A stretch of DNA of 64,000 bases from Oegoconia quadripuncta (Eukaryota; Arthropoda; Insecta; Lepidoptera; Autostichidae). The stretch is from positions 1,771,772 to 1,835,771 of the forward strand of contig OX438758.1 in NCBI GenBank assembly GCA_949316235.1, in the 5' to 3' direction. Numbering within the stretch: position 1 is the first letter of the stretch; each line of letters starts with the position of its first letter. The position numbers and the translations under genes were made by a program. Of this stretch, positions 1 through 10,972 are shown in pieces. Under the pieces are notes generated by a model. It was not told the DNA's origin. It made no database searches and was given only the letters and a program-made list of their open reading frames with translations.

Positions 1-871
1 TTTGTGTTCCCTGTTATCTTTATCATAAAAAAAAGGCATTAGGGCATCTGCTACTCGATTTTCTGCGCCTTACCTGTGTTTTATTTCAAAATCGTATTCT
101 TGGAGTTTCAATTTCCATCGATTGAGCTTCGCATTTGGTTCTTTTAATTTAGATAACCAGACAAGAGGTTGATGGTCGGTTTCAATGTAAAACTTACGTC
201 CATAAATATAAGGTCGAAATTGCTGGCAAGCCCATATGATTCCTAATAATTCTTTTTCTGTGGTATTATATTGTTGTTCTGTTTCTGATAAGGTCCTAGA
301 TGCATAACCACTCGGATGTCCCAGTTGTGTTATTACGGCTCCTAACGCTTTGTCGGAGGCGTCGGTTGTCAAGGTAGTCTTTGCTAAAATCAGGGTATTG
401 TAATACAGGGGCATTTGTCAAGAGATGTTTACAGTCCTGAAAGGCTTTAATATATGCATTGGGTCATTGATGTTAATTTTAGTATCCTTTTTTGTACATT
501 TAGTCAGAGGTTTGGTAATGGATGACATATTAGGTATGAATTAAATATAATAGCCAACTAGGCCAAGGAAGGATTTTATTTCCTTTAGCGTTTTTGGGAT
601 CGGAAAATCTAATATGACTTTTATTTTACTTTGAGATAGTTTGATACCTTCTTTTGTTATTGTATGACCAAGAAATTCAATTGTATCTTTGCAAAATTCA
701 CACTTATTTTTGTTAAGCTTTAGGTTCGCTTTTCGAAGTGCTTCAAAAATCAACTTTAACCGTTCTAGGTGTTATTCGGGAGTCCTAGCGAAAACTATGA
801 CGTCATCTAAATATACAAGGCATATCTTTCCAATATACTCTCGTAAGGTGTTATTCATCAGTCTTTGGAAA
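1..871 (-). pseudogene. Ty3/gypsy pol fragment: RT end and RNase H
   Basis: Minus-strand polyprotein of a Ty3/gypsy LTR retrotransposon that runs off the window start. In coding order it holds the RT catalytic YLDD block near 780-810, an RT connection segment at 541-753 (FLGHTITKEGI, then FLGLVGYY), and RNase H at 70-414 ([29 protein letters not shown]). These are standard gypsy domain signatures. A TAA follows the YLDD block and a further frame change lies between RT and RNase H, so the copy is dead. It continues the RT that begins at 1335-2210 on the other side of a MITE. The integrase and 3' LTR would lie before position 1. Confidence 0.9.
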
Positions 872-1334
872 GGGGCCGTCCATAAATTACGTCATTGATT
901 TTTTCAGATTTTAGACCCCCCCCCCCCTTCTCCCAAAATTGACGTCATTACTAGTTTGACAAAATAAAACATTGCAGATTTGAGAAAAATAGGGTATTAT
1001 ATGATTAAAACACTTGGTTATAGAATCACCTTTTATTATTTTTACTTTGGTAATAATCATTGATATAATATAACTACTTATTTTTTACTTTTCTTTGGAT
1101 AACTCCCACGGAGTATTCACCCATTCTTTTAAATTCTGGATCACGGGTAATATCTCCGTATCCTCCCGATATTCATCCACGTCTTCAACCCACTCAACGT
1201 CAAGTGCCTGTTTTTTTAAATAGATAGACTGATTCTTAAAGAAGGTTTATATGTATTGTATGTGAACCAACCAACCCCCCCCCCCCCCCCCCCCCCCCCC
1301 CTAATTTAGAATGACGTAATATATGGACGGCCCC
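872..1334. mobile_element. 463-bp MITE with GGGGCCGTCC inverted ends
   Basis: The ends are inverted repeats: GGGGCCGTCCATAAATTACG at the left, matched by its complement closing at 1334 with a few changes. AAA flanks both sides, giving a 3-bp target duplication, and removing the element with one AAA restores the interrupted gypsy RT frame. A C run lies near the left end (about 916-927) and a 27-C run at 1275-1301. Both are on the same strand, so they are not part of the inverted repeat. It carries no transposase. The 3-bp duplication and GGG termini are Harbinger-like, but the superfamily is not settled. Confidence 0.85.
1085..1240 (-). pseudogene. Coding-like remnant inside the MITE
   Basis: The MITE interior keeps a 51-codon open frame ending in TAA at 1085-1087. 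It is acidic and well-formed (EWVEDVDEYREDTEILPVIQ, then LKEWVNTPWELSKEK), with tryptophans and amphipathic spacing typical of a protein C-terminus. I do not recognise the family. It may be the C-terminal exon of the parent autonomous transposon or a captured host exon. An AT-rich internal spacer would rarely look like this. Confidence 0.5.
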
Positions 1335-2210
1335 AAAGGTGCATTCTTAAGTCCGAAGGGCATTCTTATAAATTCATAATGTCCGTCAGGTGTAACAAAG
1401 GCTGTCTTTTCAATGCTGTCATCTTTCATTAATATTTGATGATAGCCACTGTAGCCACTAGTTAAGTCCAAGGTTGAAAATATTTTGCTATCACTAAGTT
1501 GAGAAAAGATGTCTTCTATATTGGGTAATGGGTATTTGTCAGAACGTGTTTGTTCATTTAATTTCCGGTAATCAATCAAATACTCTAATTTCTTCGGTAC
1601 AAGGTGTACGGGTGAGGCCCACGGTGAGTCAGAGGGTCTAACAATGTTTTCCTTAAGAAGTTTATCTAATTGATGTTTTATTTCATCACGTTGCACTTGA
1701 GGTAGTCTGTAAGGTCGTTGATATATGGGAGACTCATCTAATAACTTTATTTCATGTTCTATGGGAGACGTTGCACTAGAAGTCACGTCTTCAGTAAATA
1801 AGTGGCTGTATTGATTACACAGTTGGTCGATATGTGACGGGTCGTCTGATAACATGTTTAATTCAATGTGTACGTTGTTGCCAGATAAAACGTTTGATTT
1901 TAAGTCAACAACTAGACCTGTTTGTCTTAGTAAGTCAGAGCCGAACAAAACATGATAATTGTTAGAGAAATCAAATAAGTAGAACTTCATTTGTTGGTCG
2001 CATTCACCTATTATCTCTTTCCAAGGTGGGGTTATAAATCCATTATGTCTAGTGGTTTGGTGTGCTGTTGTAACTTCGAAAGGTTCGTTGTGAATTAGAA
2101 ATTCCGGGATTTCTAGTGAATGGCTCATAAATGATCGAGTGGATTCTGTGTCAATTAAGATTTTAAAATTATATTGCGGATTATGTATATGCGGCAATGA
2201 CTGTATATTT
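1335..2210 (-). pseudogene. Ty3/gypsy pol: protease and N-terminal RT
   Basis: Upstream part of the same gypsy pol. It begins just after the gag stop in another frame, as is usual for gag/pol frameshift elements. The retropepsin-like segment is at about 2100-2170, where the expected D-T/S-G active site reads DTES, so the catalytic glycine is gone. A linker follows, then the RT fingers and palm (YRLPQVQRDEI, FSTLDLTSGYSGYHQI, FIRMPFGLKNAP). The frame is broken after FGLKNAP by the MITE at 872-1334 and resumes beyond it. Confidence 0.9.
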
Positions 2211-2349
2211 AAATGGTTAAGAATTATTCGTTCCAGTTTTGGTCGGAGGCTTCTATTGGAAAATTTTCTTCACTCTCAATTGGATATTGATCTATGTAAT
2301 TGTTTGATTCATCTACCTCTTGGTCGTCCGTATGCTGATCGACAGTATA

Positions 2350-2790
2350 CAGGGTGTCCCAAAATTAGGACGTCACGCTGACACCCGAGGTAGATGGACT
2401 TAAGGCGCATCAAATAAGCTTAACATGCCCATAGAAAAATGTAATGAGTATTGAGTATAACCAGTTTCATTGATTTTTGAAAAAAAAACCACTTTGATGA
2501 TTTTTGTATCAGAGAGCTTTTAAAAAACTATTTATTTAAAAGAAAAATACGTTTACGGCTTGGTCGATAGTTATTTATAATGTGGCGAACATTATTAGTC
2601 GATGATTAAAGTGAAACATCGACACATTTATTGTCAGAGTCAACTTTTATTCTCTCTAAAAAACAATAGCTCGACTTTGAGCTGCTACCACGAAAAAAAA
2701 ATACTTGGAACTTAATGAACAAAAATACTTTAAAAAAATACCTTATGCTATGCCGAATCCAAAATGGTACAACGTGTATTGCAAAAACAA
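2350..2790 (+). repeat. Left TIR of mariner 1
   Basis: About 440 bp that reads back as the complement of 4608-5046, from CAGGGTGTCCCAAAATTAGG to around ACAACGTGTATTGCAA, with scattered mismatches. Mariner TIRs are normally some 30 bp, so this is a long-TIR lineage. Confidence 0.85.
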
Positions 2791-3103
2791 CAAATTCGAG
2801 GTATTAGACATCGAAGTCCTATCTAAATCGACTTATTAAAAAAACCTAGGAAGTCCCTTCAGTTGACAAAATCGAGTAGTTAAGAGAAGTGGTCCAGTAG
2901 GGTGTCTCTTTTTTAGCCTGACTAAGTAATAGGGAGTGAAAAAGACAAAAACTAAGTCGCTGTTCAAACCAAAATGGCGTCTAATGGACAAACAAGACAG
3001 ATAGTATTTGAATGGTGCCAGATTAGACACCGGTTTAGTGGGAACTATGGGGATGTTGAGGGATAATAAAAAGCGGTTTATTATGAACGCATTTTATTAT
3101 TTT

Positions 3104-4194
3104 TTACAACAAGTGCTCAAATTGTCTTCGCCTTACCCTTATGCACAAGTGACATCTTCTTATAAAATTACGGCCTAAACTCCTCATGCTCATCGACGAG
3201 ATTTCTTGAGCAGCTTCGAATACTCTTTGCCGTAATTCAGCCTCGGACCTTATTGGTTTTGAATAAACTTTATCTTTTAAACATCCCCAGTAAAAAAAAT
3301 CCAAGGGATTTAAATCTGGGGAACGTGGCGGCCATAAGATTGACCCCAGACGCCCAATCCAGCGGTTAGGAAATACCTCATTGAGGTGCTCGCGAACAAG
3401 TCGAGCGTAGTGTGCGGGGCAGCCGTCATTCTGTAGCCACATCCTCCCCCTCAGTTCTTCAGAGTATGTCTCCAGCCCTTCCAGTAAAGTAGGTAAATCA
3501 TTTTGCAGGAAATTCAAATAACTTTGTCCGTCCAGGACAGCTAGCAGCTCGAATGGCCCTACGATTTGGCCATTGACTGTGCCTGTCCACAAATTAATTT
3601 TGAATTGGTGTTGCGAACGATCTCTAGTTTTTCATGAGGGTTTGAGAGCTGCCAGCTGTGGAGATTATGTAGATTCAAATAGCTATCTCTTTTGAAGGCA
3701 GATTCGTCGCTCCACAAGACGTCATTGAAGAAATTTGGATTTTCTCTCCATTTCGCAATCATTTGGCGACAAAATTCGATGTGTCGTTCATAATCGGTGG
3801 TAAGAAGCGTTTGGACACGTTGAATATGGTACGGGTAGTATCTGTTGCGTTTCAAAATGCCAGTGCGCCTTTCAATGATTCGCACTGAGGTACCTGGCTC
3901 CTGGCGAACTTCATCCAGTACTACGTCATCGTCAATAGTGCGGGGTCTTCCAGCACCTGGAGCTCTGATTCCTGGTACTCGACCCTCGCGATAAGCATTT
4001 ACCACTCTTAAAATAATTTCGTATGTTGTCGGCGTACGATTGGGATATCGTTCAGCATATAATCTCGCAGCCAACCGGACATTGTAGGTCACATTACCAC
4101 GAGTCGAAACGTGCCTCGTTTCACCATAAATGCATGTCTGCATACTCGTTATGACCGTAACGATTGTTGTCATTCGGCATCGTGTCCGTTTCAC
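3104..4194 (-). pseudogene. Mariner-type transposase, frameshifted
   Basis: Two overlapping frames make up one DDD transposase. The N-terminal part (3559-4194) has the helix-turn-helix region (AERYPNRTPTTYEIILRVV), the GRPRTIDDD linker and the first aspartate in LWSDESAFKRDSY. The C-terminal part (3104-3592) has the second aspartate in LQNDGCPAHY and the third in RSPDLNPLDFFYWG. I count 41 residues between the second and third D, hence DD41D, the spacing of the rosa/Visitor-like groups. A single frameshift near 3595 separates the halves. No intron is visible, unlike the related gene at 8631-10217. Confidence 0.9.
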
Positions 4195-4607
4195 AGAAGT
4201 CCAAATTCACAAGCAAATCAAAGTCCGGTTGAGCGCTGAGTCGTCGTTTCCGTTACACAATAGTAGTCCAAATCACAAGCAAATCAGAGTCCGGTAGAAA
4301 TGCTTTAAATCGTCAAAATCACAAGCAAAACCGTGGCGGCGCTGCGCAGAGAATACGAGTGTAGCACGAAACGCAAGGTAACGAACTGGTTTACATTACT
4401 ACCTGGTGGGTCGTGTCAGTCTGATATCAGCTATCTCCATCCCTTTCTGTTCAAAACAATTCTGTATCTGTTTCACAATGTGCTTGTGCGCTGCCCGCGT
4501 TTCTCTTGTTATTGGGACGCAGTTCCAGGAAAAAATCCGCGTGACGTCAACCTCCCTTTAAAGCTTTTTTCTCTCTCTCTGACGTATTGTGTAAAGAATC
4601 AAAGGGC

Positions 4608-5046
4608 TGTTGTTGCAAGTGTTATACCATTCTGGATTCGGCATAGCATAAGGTATTTTTTTAAAGTATTTGTTCATTAAGTTCCAAGTATTTTTTTTTC
4701 GTGGTAGCTGCTCAAAGTCGAGCTATTGTTTTTTAGAGAGAATAAAAGTTGACTTTGACAATAAATTTGTCGATGTTTCACTTTAATCATCGACTAATAA
4801 TGTTCGCCACATCATAAATAATTTGACCAAGCCGTAAACGTATTTTTCTTTTAAATAAATAGTTTTTTAAAAGCTCTCTGATACAAAAATCATCAAAATG
4901 TGTTTTTTTTTTTTTTCAAAAATCAATGAAACTGGTTATACTCAATACTCATTACACTTTTCTATGGGCATGTTAAGCTTATTTGATGCGCCTTAAGTCC
5001 ATCTACCTCCGGTGTCAGCGTGACGGCCTAATTTTGGGACACCCTG
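4608..5046 (-). repeat. Right TIR of mariner 1
   Basis: Inverted copy of 2350-2790, ending in GGGACACCCTG before the flanking TA. It includes the complementary stretch around GCATAGCATAAGGTATTTTT. Confidence 0.85.
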
Positions 5047-6089
5047 TATAGTTCTTCTGCTACAAGCCCACGTCCTATTTCAATTGGTGGACCACGATGC
5101 GGTTCGCGATGGTGTTGAGGTGCAGTTCTCATAGTAACGTCAGTATTATTGTTATGATATGTCTGCCGTGCATGATTTTGCTGCATGAGAGACCGAGGTG
5201 TTGGAGGATACGTATGCCGTTGATAATTATTATTATTATTTAGTTGGGGTTGATGGTTATTGATTTGGGGTCTATTATTTTGAATTAATTGAGGCTGTTG
5301 GCGTTGAATGTATGGATTATACATTTTTTGCGGAGCGACATGGTTTATGGAGGATTTTGGAACGCTCGGGCGGCCACCTATTACGCCTTTTGTCTCTAAT
5401 AATTTAATTTCATTACAAAAATCATAGAAGGGCTTTGTTTATAAATGAAAATGTGTCTGAATATGATTTGGAAGCTGAGAGATTATATTTTGCCTAGCGG
5501 TTTCCTCGTAAGGGCGCATTGCGTTATCTAATTCGGTGCTATCTTTAAAAATAGCCGAATTTTTACACCTTATAACTATCCTTGCGGCGGATGTTGCTTA
5601 CTTCATTTTGTAAAATTGCTAGGGTTTTTCCATCATCACACTCGCTTAATAATGTATTTTTTATATTTGTCCAATTATAATTATGAGTAGTAATTGCAAT
5701 ACAATTCGCTGCCTTTCCCCGCTGACGTTCCATGTACATGCAAATATTGATCGCACATATTAAGGAACTCGTACAATGCCATAGGCTCCCCATCATAAGG
5801 AAAGATTTCTAGAGCACGGTCGGATTCAAGGATAACAGGAACTTGATTGTCTTGGGCCATGGTTATTGGGTTTGACTAGTTATTTGAAGAAAGGAAATTC
5901 AAAGGAAAATGCAAGTATACAGATGTACTTACAGCGGTGCCACTATCAGGACAAACTGCCATTTCTTCATTACTTTTGGTGGGCGTCGTTTGCTTCTTCA
6001 AGGAGTAGAGACTCGCCGAGTTGAATGCTTCCAATAGTCTGCTGATGGACTTGGTCACGAAGATTCTTCTCGTAGGTTTGCCTGATGAC

Positions 6090-6107
6090 GCCCCACGTTG
6101 GGCGCCA
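6090..6107 (-). other. Gypsy primer-binding site for tRNA-Lys(CUU)
   Basis: On the minus strand the 18 bases read TGGCGCCCAACGTGGGGC, which is complementary to the 3' end of insect tRNA-Lys(CUU) as I recall it. It lies directly inside the LTR edge and upstream of gag, the expected place for priming minus-strand DNA synthesis. Confidence 0.85.
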
Positions 6108-6555
6108 ATTAAATTACTGAAGACTGACTGCTTGTTAAAAAAATATATTTTTATTTAGAATTTTACAAATACGTAATTAAATTACTAAACAAAAGTAATA
6201 GTGGAACCTCGAATACATTGTTCTCCGCTTTTATATCGCTTGATTAATAGCTAAGTGAATTAGATACAAGACCGGTACCTTAATAGTAAGTATCTAGTGA
6301 CGTCAATACAATATGCAAGTTATAATATTAACTCGCGCGAGAAATTATGTCGAGTTTAGTTATGCTAGGCGTCCAGTGTGGCAAGCACAACTAGGCGCAA
6401 ATCAAGTGAGAGACTCGCGCGCAACTTCAACTGGTGTTATGTTTGGCTGTATGGCGCGGGACAACTTTTTCCCACTCTAGTCGCTTGTTTGATTGCCCCG
6501 CTGGTTTCCATAGTGACTGATAAGGAAATCACGCCGCCAGCTAATGGCTCAGAGG
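6108..6555 (-). repeat. 5' LTR of the gypsy element
   Basis: The inner edge is fixed by the primer site, and the outer edge is only approximate because the matching 3' LTR lies outside the window. On the minus strand a TATA box (TATAAAAG at 6228-6235) is followed downstream by AATAAA-like signals near 6145, giving a plausible U3-R-U5 order. The left part carries GC-rich CGCGCG clusters (6330-6425). Confidence 0.6.
6228..6235 (-). promoter_or_regulatory. TATA box in gypsy LTR
   Basis: TATAAAAG on the minus strand, about 120 bp upstream of the primer site and with an AATAAA signal between. Its position fits an LTR promoter. Confidence 0.5.
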
Positions 6556-7842
6556 ACAAATGAAGGTACGTAAAATAACAAATAAACTACATCTAAATGC
6601 GGAATACATGAAATCGTGAACGTGTTCGACATGCCAATCAAAATACTTGGAACATGTTATCATATGGATAGGCTCTAAGGTAGAGAGGCAAATAATTTCT
6701 AACAACAATTTGTGGTAGGACAAAATAAAAATAATTTACCTAAAACAAGCATGCAAAACCTACTATGCTTTCATAGGCTACAAATACGAAGAGATGAAAT
6801 AAGGAAAATTCATAACTACCATTTTTGTATAGATTTCTATATCACAAAAATGTAAAGAGTCGTCTGGTGGCTAGCAACTCGGTTGGAGGTCTGTGGTTGG
6901 TTAACACGTGGTTACGAGTTTGACCTTCGAAATTTCGTTTATCTTATCAAAATGGTGTTGTCCTTACCTAGTTTTGTTTTTGCCCCTTGGTGATTGGGTA
7001 AGTCTCAAGATCGTACCTTATCGGGCCAATACCGATTCCCAGGAGGTATGCATGAATGGTGGTATCCGCAGAAAACCGCAAAAAAGTAGCTGAGATACTT
7101 TGAAAACGCCAAAAGACCAATAGCTTGTACGGCGGCGGTTATAAAACCCCATTGCTTTAAGTGTGTTCAGCCGCATCTCGGCAGGGGTTGTATAGTGGGC
7201 GCGGATAAAGCAACTTTCTGTACTGTTCAGGTAACCATTTCGCCACAGATAATTAGCGTCTTGGTTCGGTTTTTTCGCATATAGCTGAGTGCTTACACCT
7301 CACGACACACAATTTTATTATTATTGTATTTCATTTTGCACTTTTCCTTTTTTGGTTTCTATGGGTACATTATCTTGTCATGTCATATGTCGTAGTTGGT
7401 AAGAAAATAAAAGTTTATTCTTACTTTTTTTCTAGATAAGACACGCCCGGAAAATTCTCACAAACAAGGCAATAAAAAACACAATGTCTCAAGATAACAT
7501 CACTCACATCATCACAAGAGATCAAAGCAAAGACTACAGTACTATCACTAAATGATTGTGAACTACTAAAATATCTATTTCTGACACTACATAGAGATCA
7601 AAGCAAAGACTACAGTTGTGATTTTATGGACTGTATGAAGATAAAAGAGGGTTCTTAGGGTGGTGAAAATAATATTTATTCTAACTGTAACAACTGGCCC
7701 AAAGCCAAGACAAAACAATAACACAAATCGTCAAAAAGACAGGCAAAAGGTAAAAAAACATAAAAGTAAAAAGTATACAATATTACAATAAAAAGGTGCC
7801 TATACGGCACAACAGTACTATACTAGAGTGTAAATCATAGTT
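6556..7842. other. No gene recognised
   Basis: AT-rich sequence with only short, uninformative frames. One 24-bp direct repeat (AGAGATCAAAGCAAAGACTA plus CAGT) occurs at 7517-7540 and 7593-7616, 76 bp apart. I see no transposon termini. Confidence 0.5.
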
Positions 7843-8085
7843 GCGAAGTTCATTACTGCAATGTACGTTACTGCGAAAGTTCATCATCGCGAAGTACGTT
7901 GTCGCGAAAGTTCTTTACTGCGATATACGTTACTGCGAAAGTTAACCATCGCGAAGTACGTTGTCGCGAAAGTTCTTTACTGCGATATACGTTACTGCGA
8001 AAGTTAACCATCGCGAAGTACGTTGTCGCGAAAGTTCTTTACTGCTATATACGTTACTGCGAAAGTTCACCATCGCGAAGAACGT
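7843..8085 (+). repeat. Minisatellite, 62-bp period, ~3.7 copies
   Basis: The string GTTACTGCGAAAGTT recurs at 7867, 7929, 7991 and 8053, an exact 62-bp period. Each unit is itself four shorter pieces of 15, 16, 15 and 16 bp, each beginning GCGA (GCGAAGTACGTTGTC, GCGAAAGTTCTTTACT, GCGATATACGTTACT, GCGAAAGTTAACCATC). The array stops just before a mariner insertion at 8094. Confidence 0.9.
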
Positions 8086-8093
8086 TGAATATA

Positions 8094-8550
8094 CAGGGTG
8101 ACTGGAAATTAGTGGCGGAACCGTTAATGGGTGATAGAATGAGGGAATTCCAGTCAATATTACTACGAGACCTACTGTCCTAAAGTTAATCCTTTCCAAG
8201 ATATTCCTACTTAATTTTTTTTTACAAAAATTCCTACTTAGAATCTTAAAATAGCTATAAATCCTAAAAATTGGTCTTTCTGACCCATTTTTTTTTTGTT
8301 TTGCAACAAACATATTTTAAATTAGGAATATTAATAGTCAAATCTTCATAATTGTCGGTATCTTACGCGAAATTCGTTAAACAAAAACATAAAATGAAAA
8401 TAGAATACGGTGACTGCCTCTAAATTAATGATTTTCTCAAAAAGGTCCCCTAAATTATTACGTACATAGTAATTAAAAAACATCTACGTTTCTTTACCTT
8501 TCAAATGAGGTATTAAAATCCAAAATCGGTTAACCAAAAAGAAAATTATG
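8094..8550 (+). repeat. Left TIR of mariner 2
   Basis: About 455 bp complementary to the right end, including GGAAATTAGTGGCGGAACCG and the ACCTTTCAAATGAGGTATT stretch near its inner edge. Confidence 0.85.
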
Positions 8551-8630
8551 ACTAATATTAAAATGAAAGGAAAAGCAATTAAAGTCATAAAATGCTTAAA
8601 AATAAATTTATTGGAAAAAAATATCTAATT

Positions 8631-10217
8631 CTACAATTCATTTTCAAAATGGCCGCCCCTATTTCTAATGCACGCTCGTGCCCTTCTTATCACACCTGTT
8701 TTCACAACCCTCGAATCTCGGAGCTCCCTTTGAATTTCCTGCGCTGCGTTTATAATTCTGTTGTGTAGGTCTTCAATATTAGGTACAGCAAAGTATACAA
8801 TACTTTTCATTCGACCCCACACAAAGAAGTCCATGGGTGTGAGGTCTGGGCTACGTGCCGGCCATGGTATGGGACCTACCGATCCATCGATTGGGGAATT
8901 GTTGTTCCAGCCAATTTCTCACACTTAGTCTGAAATGCGCTGGACATCCATCGTGCATGAATACCATGTTTCGCCTTGTTTGTAGCGGCATATCTTCCAA
9001 CAATTCATATAAGATATTTCTGAGAAAATCTTCATATGCTTGCCCATTAAGGTTCTCCGGTAGGAAATGTGGTCCAATCAATTGGTTATTTATTATACCC
9101 ATCCACACATTTAGGCAAAATCTTCTTTGAGAACCTTTTGGTCTTTTTAGGTGGGGATTTCCCATAGCACATTCTCTCCAGTAATGAACATTGTGATAAT
9201 TTGTAATTCCATCCTTATCAAACTTGGACTCGTCAGTCCATAAAATTGTCCTTAGATAATCTCGGTCTTCAACATCCGCATTTAGGAGAAATCTGCTAAA
9301 CTGCATTCTTCTCATAGGATCCCCTTCTTCTATGGCCTGAACAGGCCATAGAATGATAAGATAAGAATGGTAAGGGTGGCGCCTATTTTCATGAAGAACG
9401 AACCACACCTTCCATTGGGTAAGTCCCATAAGCCGAGCTACCATTCGTGTAGATAGAGTAGGGTCTCTATCGAAAAAATTTTGAATCTCCTCTTCGTCTT
9501 CTACGGCATTCAGACGAGGTCTACCTGCGTCACCTGAAGCAAAAGTTTTATTTTTATTTATAAGTGTTTTAAAAGATATCGTTATCCGGCACGTCATACC
9601 GACTTTTCGGGCAGCTGCCATGAACCCGCGGGTACCATGAACGTAAAGATAACGCCTTGCTTTCTAGTGCCACTCTTTTCTAACGAGTAAGTTAGACAAG
9701 TACGGCGAATGAAAACAACGCCCATTGTTTACGCTCATGGTACGAACAAGGTAGAGTCGAAAATAAATCACGTCCGAGAAAAAAAGATAAAACTCTATTG
9801 TATTATGTTCATCGTTGAGTAACATTCGAGCTTTATGTTAAAATTGAGTCAGAGATAAATTAAAATTAGCACATAAACCTGACATCGCTTACGAGCACAA
9901 GTATGTCATAAAAGTAGGTTTGATCACTAGTATTGATTGAGCTATTAGTATCGTAGTATTGAGTGATTTTTCATTTTATGGATAAAGTAAAATAATTATA
10001 ACTTTTTCTTACCTTGGTATCTTTGGACGTTTCCACGCTCTCGTACCCGACGGAATGTTCAGCTGAATACGCGGGCATCAGGCAGTCGACGATTTGGGAA
10101 CATTTCGGCATATTCACGGCGAGCTTCTTCAGCGTTCCTTCTAGCAGCTCCGTAATAAAAAAGAATATCTGCGTATTCTTCGTTACTAAACTGTATTCTT
10201 CTTTGTCTATCAGCCAT
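8631..10217 (-). pseudogene. Intron-bearing mariner transposase, inactivated
   Basis: Exon 1 spans 10217-10013: an ATG, then EEYADILFYYGAARRNAEEA (helix-turn-helix region) and a CAAG|GTAAGA donor. An acceptor TTTTGCTTCAG puts exon 2 at 9533, and the split codon rebuilds G-D-A-G-R-P-R, the usual linker. The intron is 479 nt. Exon 2 carries the three catalytic aspartates (LWTDESKF, FMHDGCPAHF, RSPDLTPMDFFVWG), with DD41D spacing after correction. Defects are one TGA in exon 1 (after RVFS) and one frameshift near 8865. Mariner genes are normally intronless, so the phase-consistent intron is notable. Joining the exons is inference from splice signals. Confidence 0.85.
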
Positions 10218-10509
10218 TGTTAGTAAAATTAACCAGGCAATCAGTCACACAGCAGCCAAATCGCAAGGAATCACAGAAAACACGGCACAGCAAGTCCAGG
10301 GTCGTCGTAAAAGAACCAATCACAATAGTCCAAGAAAAAGCCAAGTCGTTAGAAAAATCGAATCTGAGAGCATGCAAGCTAAGAGAGCACATCCGAACAC
10401 AGTAAACCGTAAGAGCGGACTGAGGCAGGGAGGGGCAAAGCAAGGCGCTCGACTCCTGCGTCCCCTAGCCCTTTGTTCTCGGGCTCTAACCTGGGTTTTT
10501 TTCCATTGA

Positions 10510-10970
10510 TCATATCTTCGTGGTTTCTTAACCGATTTTAGATTTAAATACCTCATTTGAAAGGTAATGAAACGTAGATGTTTTTTAATTATTATGTACG
10601 TAATAGTTTAGGGGGACCTTTTTGAGAACATACTTGATTTAGAGGCAGTCACCGTATTCTTTTTTCGTTTTATGTTTTTGTTTAACGAATTTCGCGTAAG
10701 ACACCGACAATTATGAAGATTTGACTATTAATATTCCTAATTTAGAATATGTTTGTTGCAAAACAAAAAAAAAATGGGTCAGAAAGACCAATTTTTAGGA
10801 TTTATAGCTATTTTAAGATTCTAAGTAGGAATTTTTGTAAAAAAAAATGAAGTAAAGGAAAATCTTGGAAAGGATTAACTTTAGGACAGTAGGTCTCATA
10901 ATAATATTGACTGGAATTTCCTCATTCTATCACCCATTAACGGTTCCGCCACTAATTTCCAGTCACCCTG
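10510..10970 (-). repeat. Right TIR of mariner 2
   Basis: Complement of 8094-8550, ending CCAGTCACCCTG before TA. It overlaps no coding exon; exon 1 of the transposase ends 290 bp inside it. Confidence 0.85.
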
Positions 10971-10972
10971 TA

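Larger units (their letters stand above)
2350..5046 (-). mobile_element. Mariner (DD41D type) with ~440-bp inverted repeats
   Basis: A 2.7-kb IS630-Tc1-mariner element flanked by TA (2348-2349 and 5047-5048). The termini are CAGGGTGTCCC and its complement. It sits in the gypsy gag gene. The unusually long inverted repeats are listed separately, and the transposase lies between them on the minus strand. The transposase is frameshifted, so the copy is non-autonomous now. Confidence 0.93.
2224..5860 (-). pseudogene. Ty3/gypsy gag, split by a mariner
   Basis: Gag starts at the ATG complementary to 5858-5860 (MAQDNQVPVILESD) and ends at the TAA complementary to 2224-2226. The early part (YDGEPMALYEFLNMCDQYL) resembles the gag region of insect gypsy elements. 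A frameshift near 5700 moves into the 5563-5796 frame, and Gln/Asn-rich sequence follows at 5060-5324. The mariner at 2350-5046 interrupts the C-terminal third. With it and one TA removed, the frame runs on without a break to the stop. There is no CCHC knuckle in what remains. Confidence 0.75.
8094..10970 (-). mobile_element. Second long-TIR mariner (DD41D)
   Basis: A 2877-bp element with CAGGGTGACTGG termini and flanking TA (8092-8093, 10971-10972). The inverted repeats span about 8094-8550 and 10510-10970. The same layout as mariner 1 (long TIRs, minus-strand transposase, DD41D) shows a related but distinct subfamily. Confidence 0.93.

Noticed and set aside
2836..3030. 64-codon frame on the minus strand
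   Set aside because: Lies between mariner TIR and transposase, has no similarity to anything I know, and its length is expected by chance.
7843..8085. CRISPR array
   Set aside because: The repeats are head-to-tail with no unique spacers and the genome is eukaryotic.
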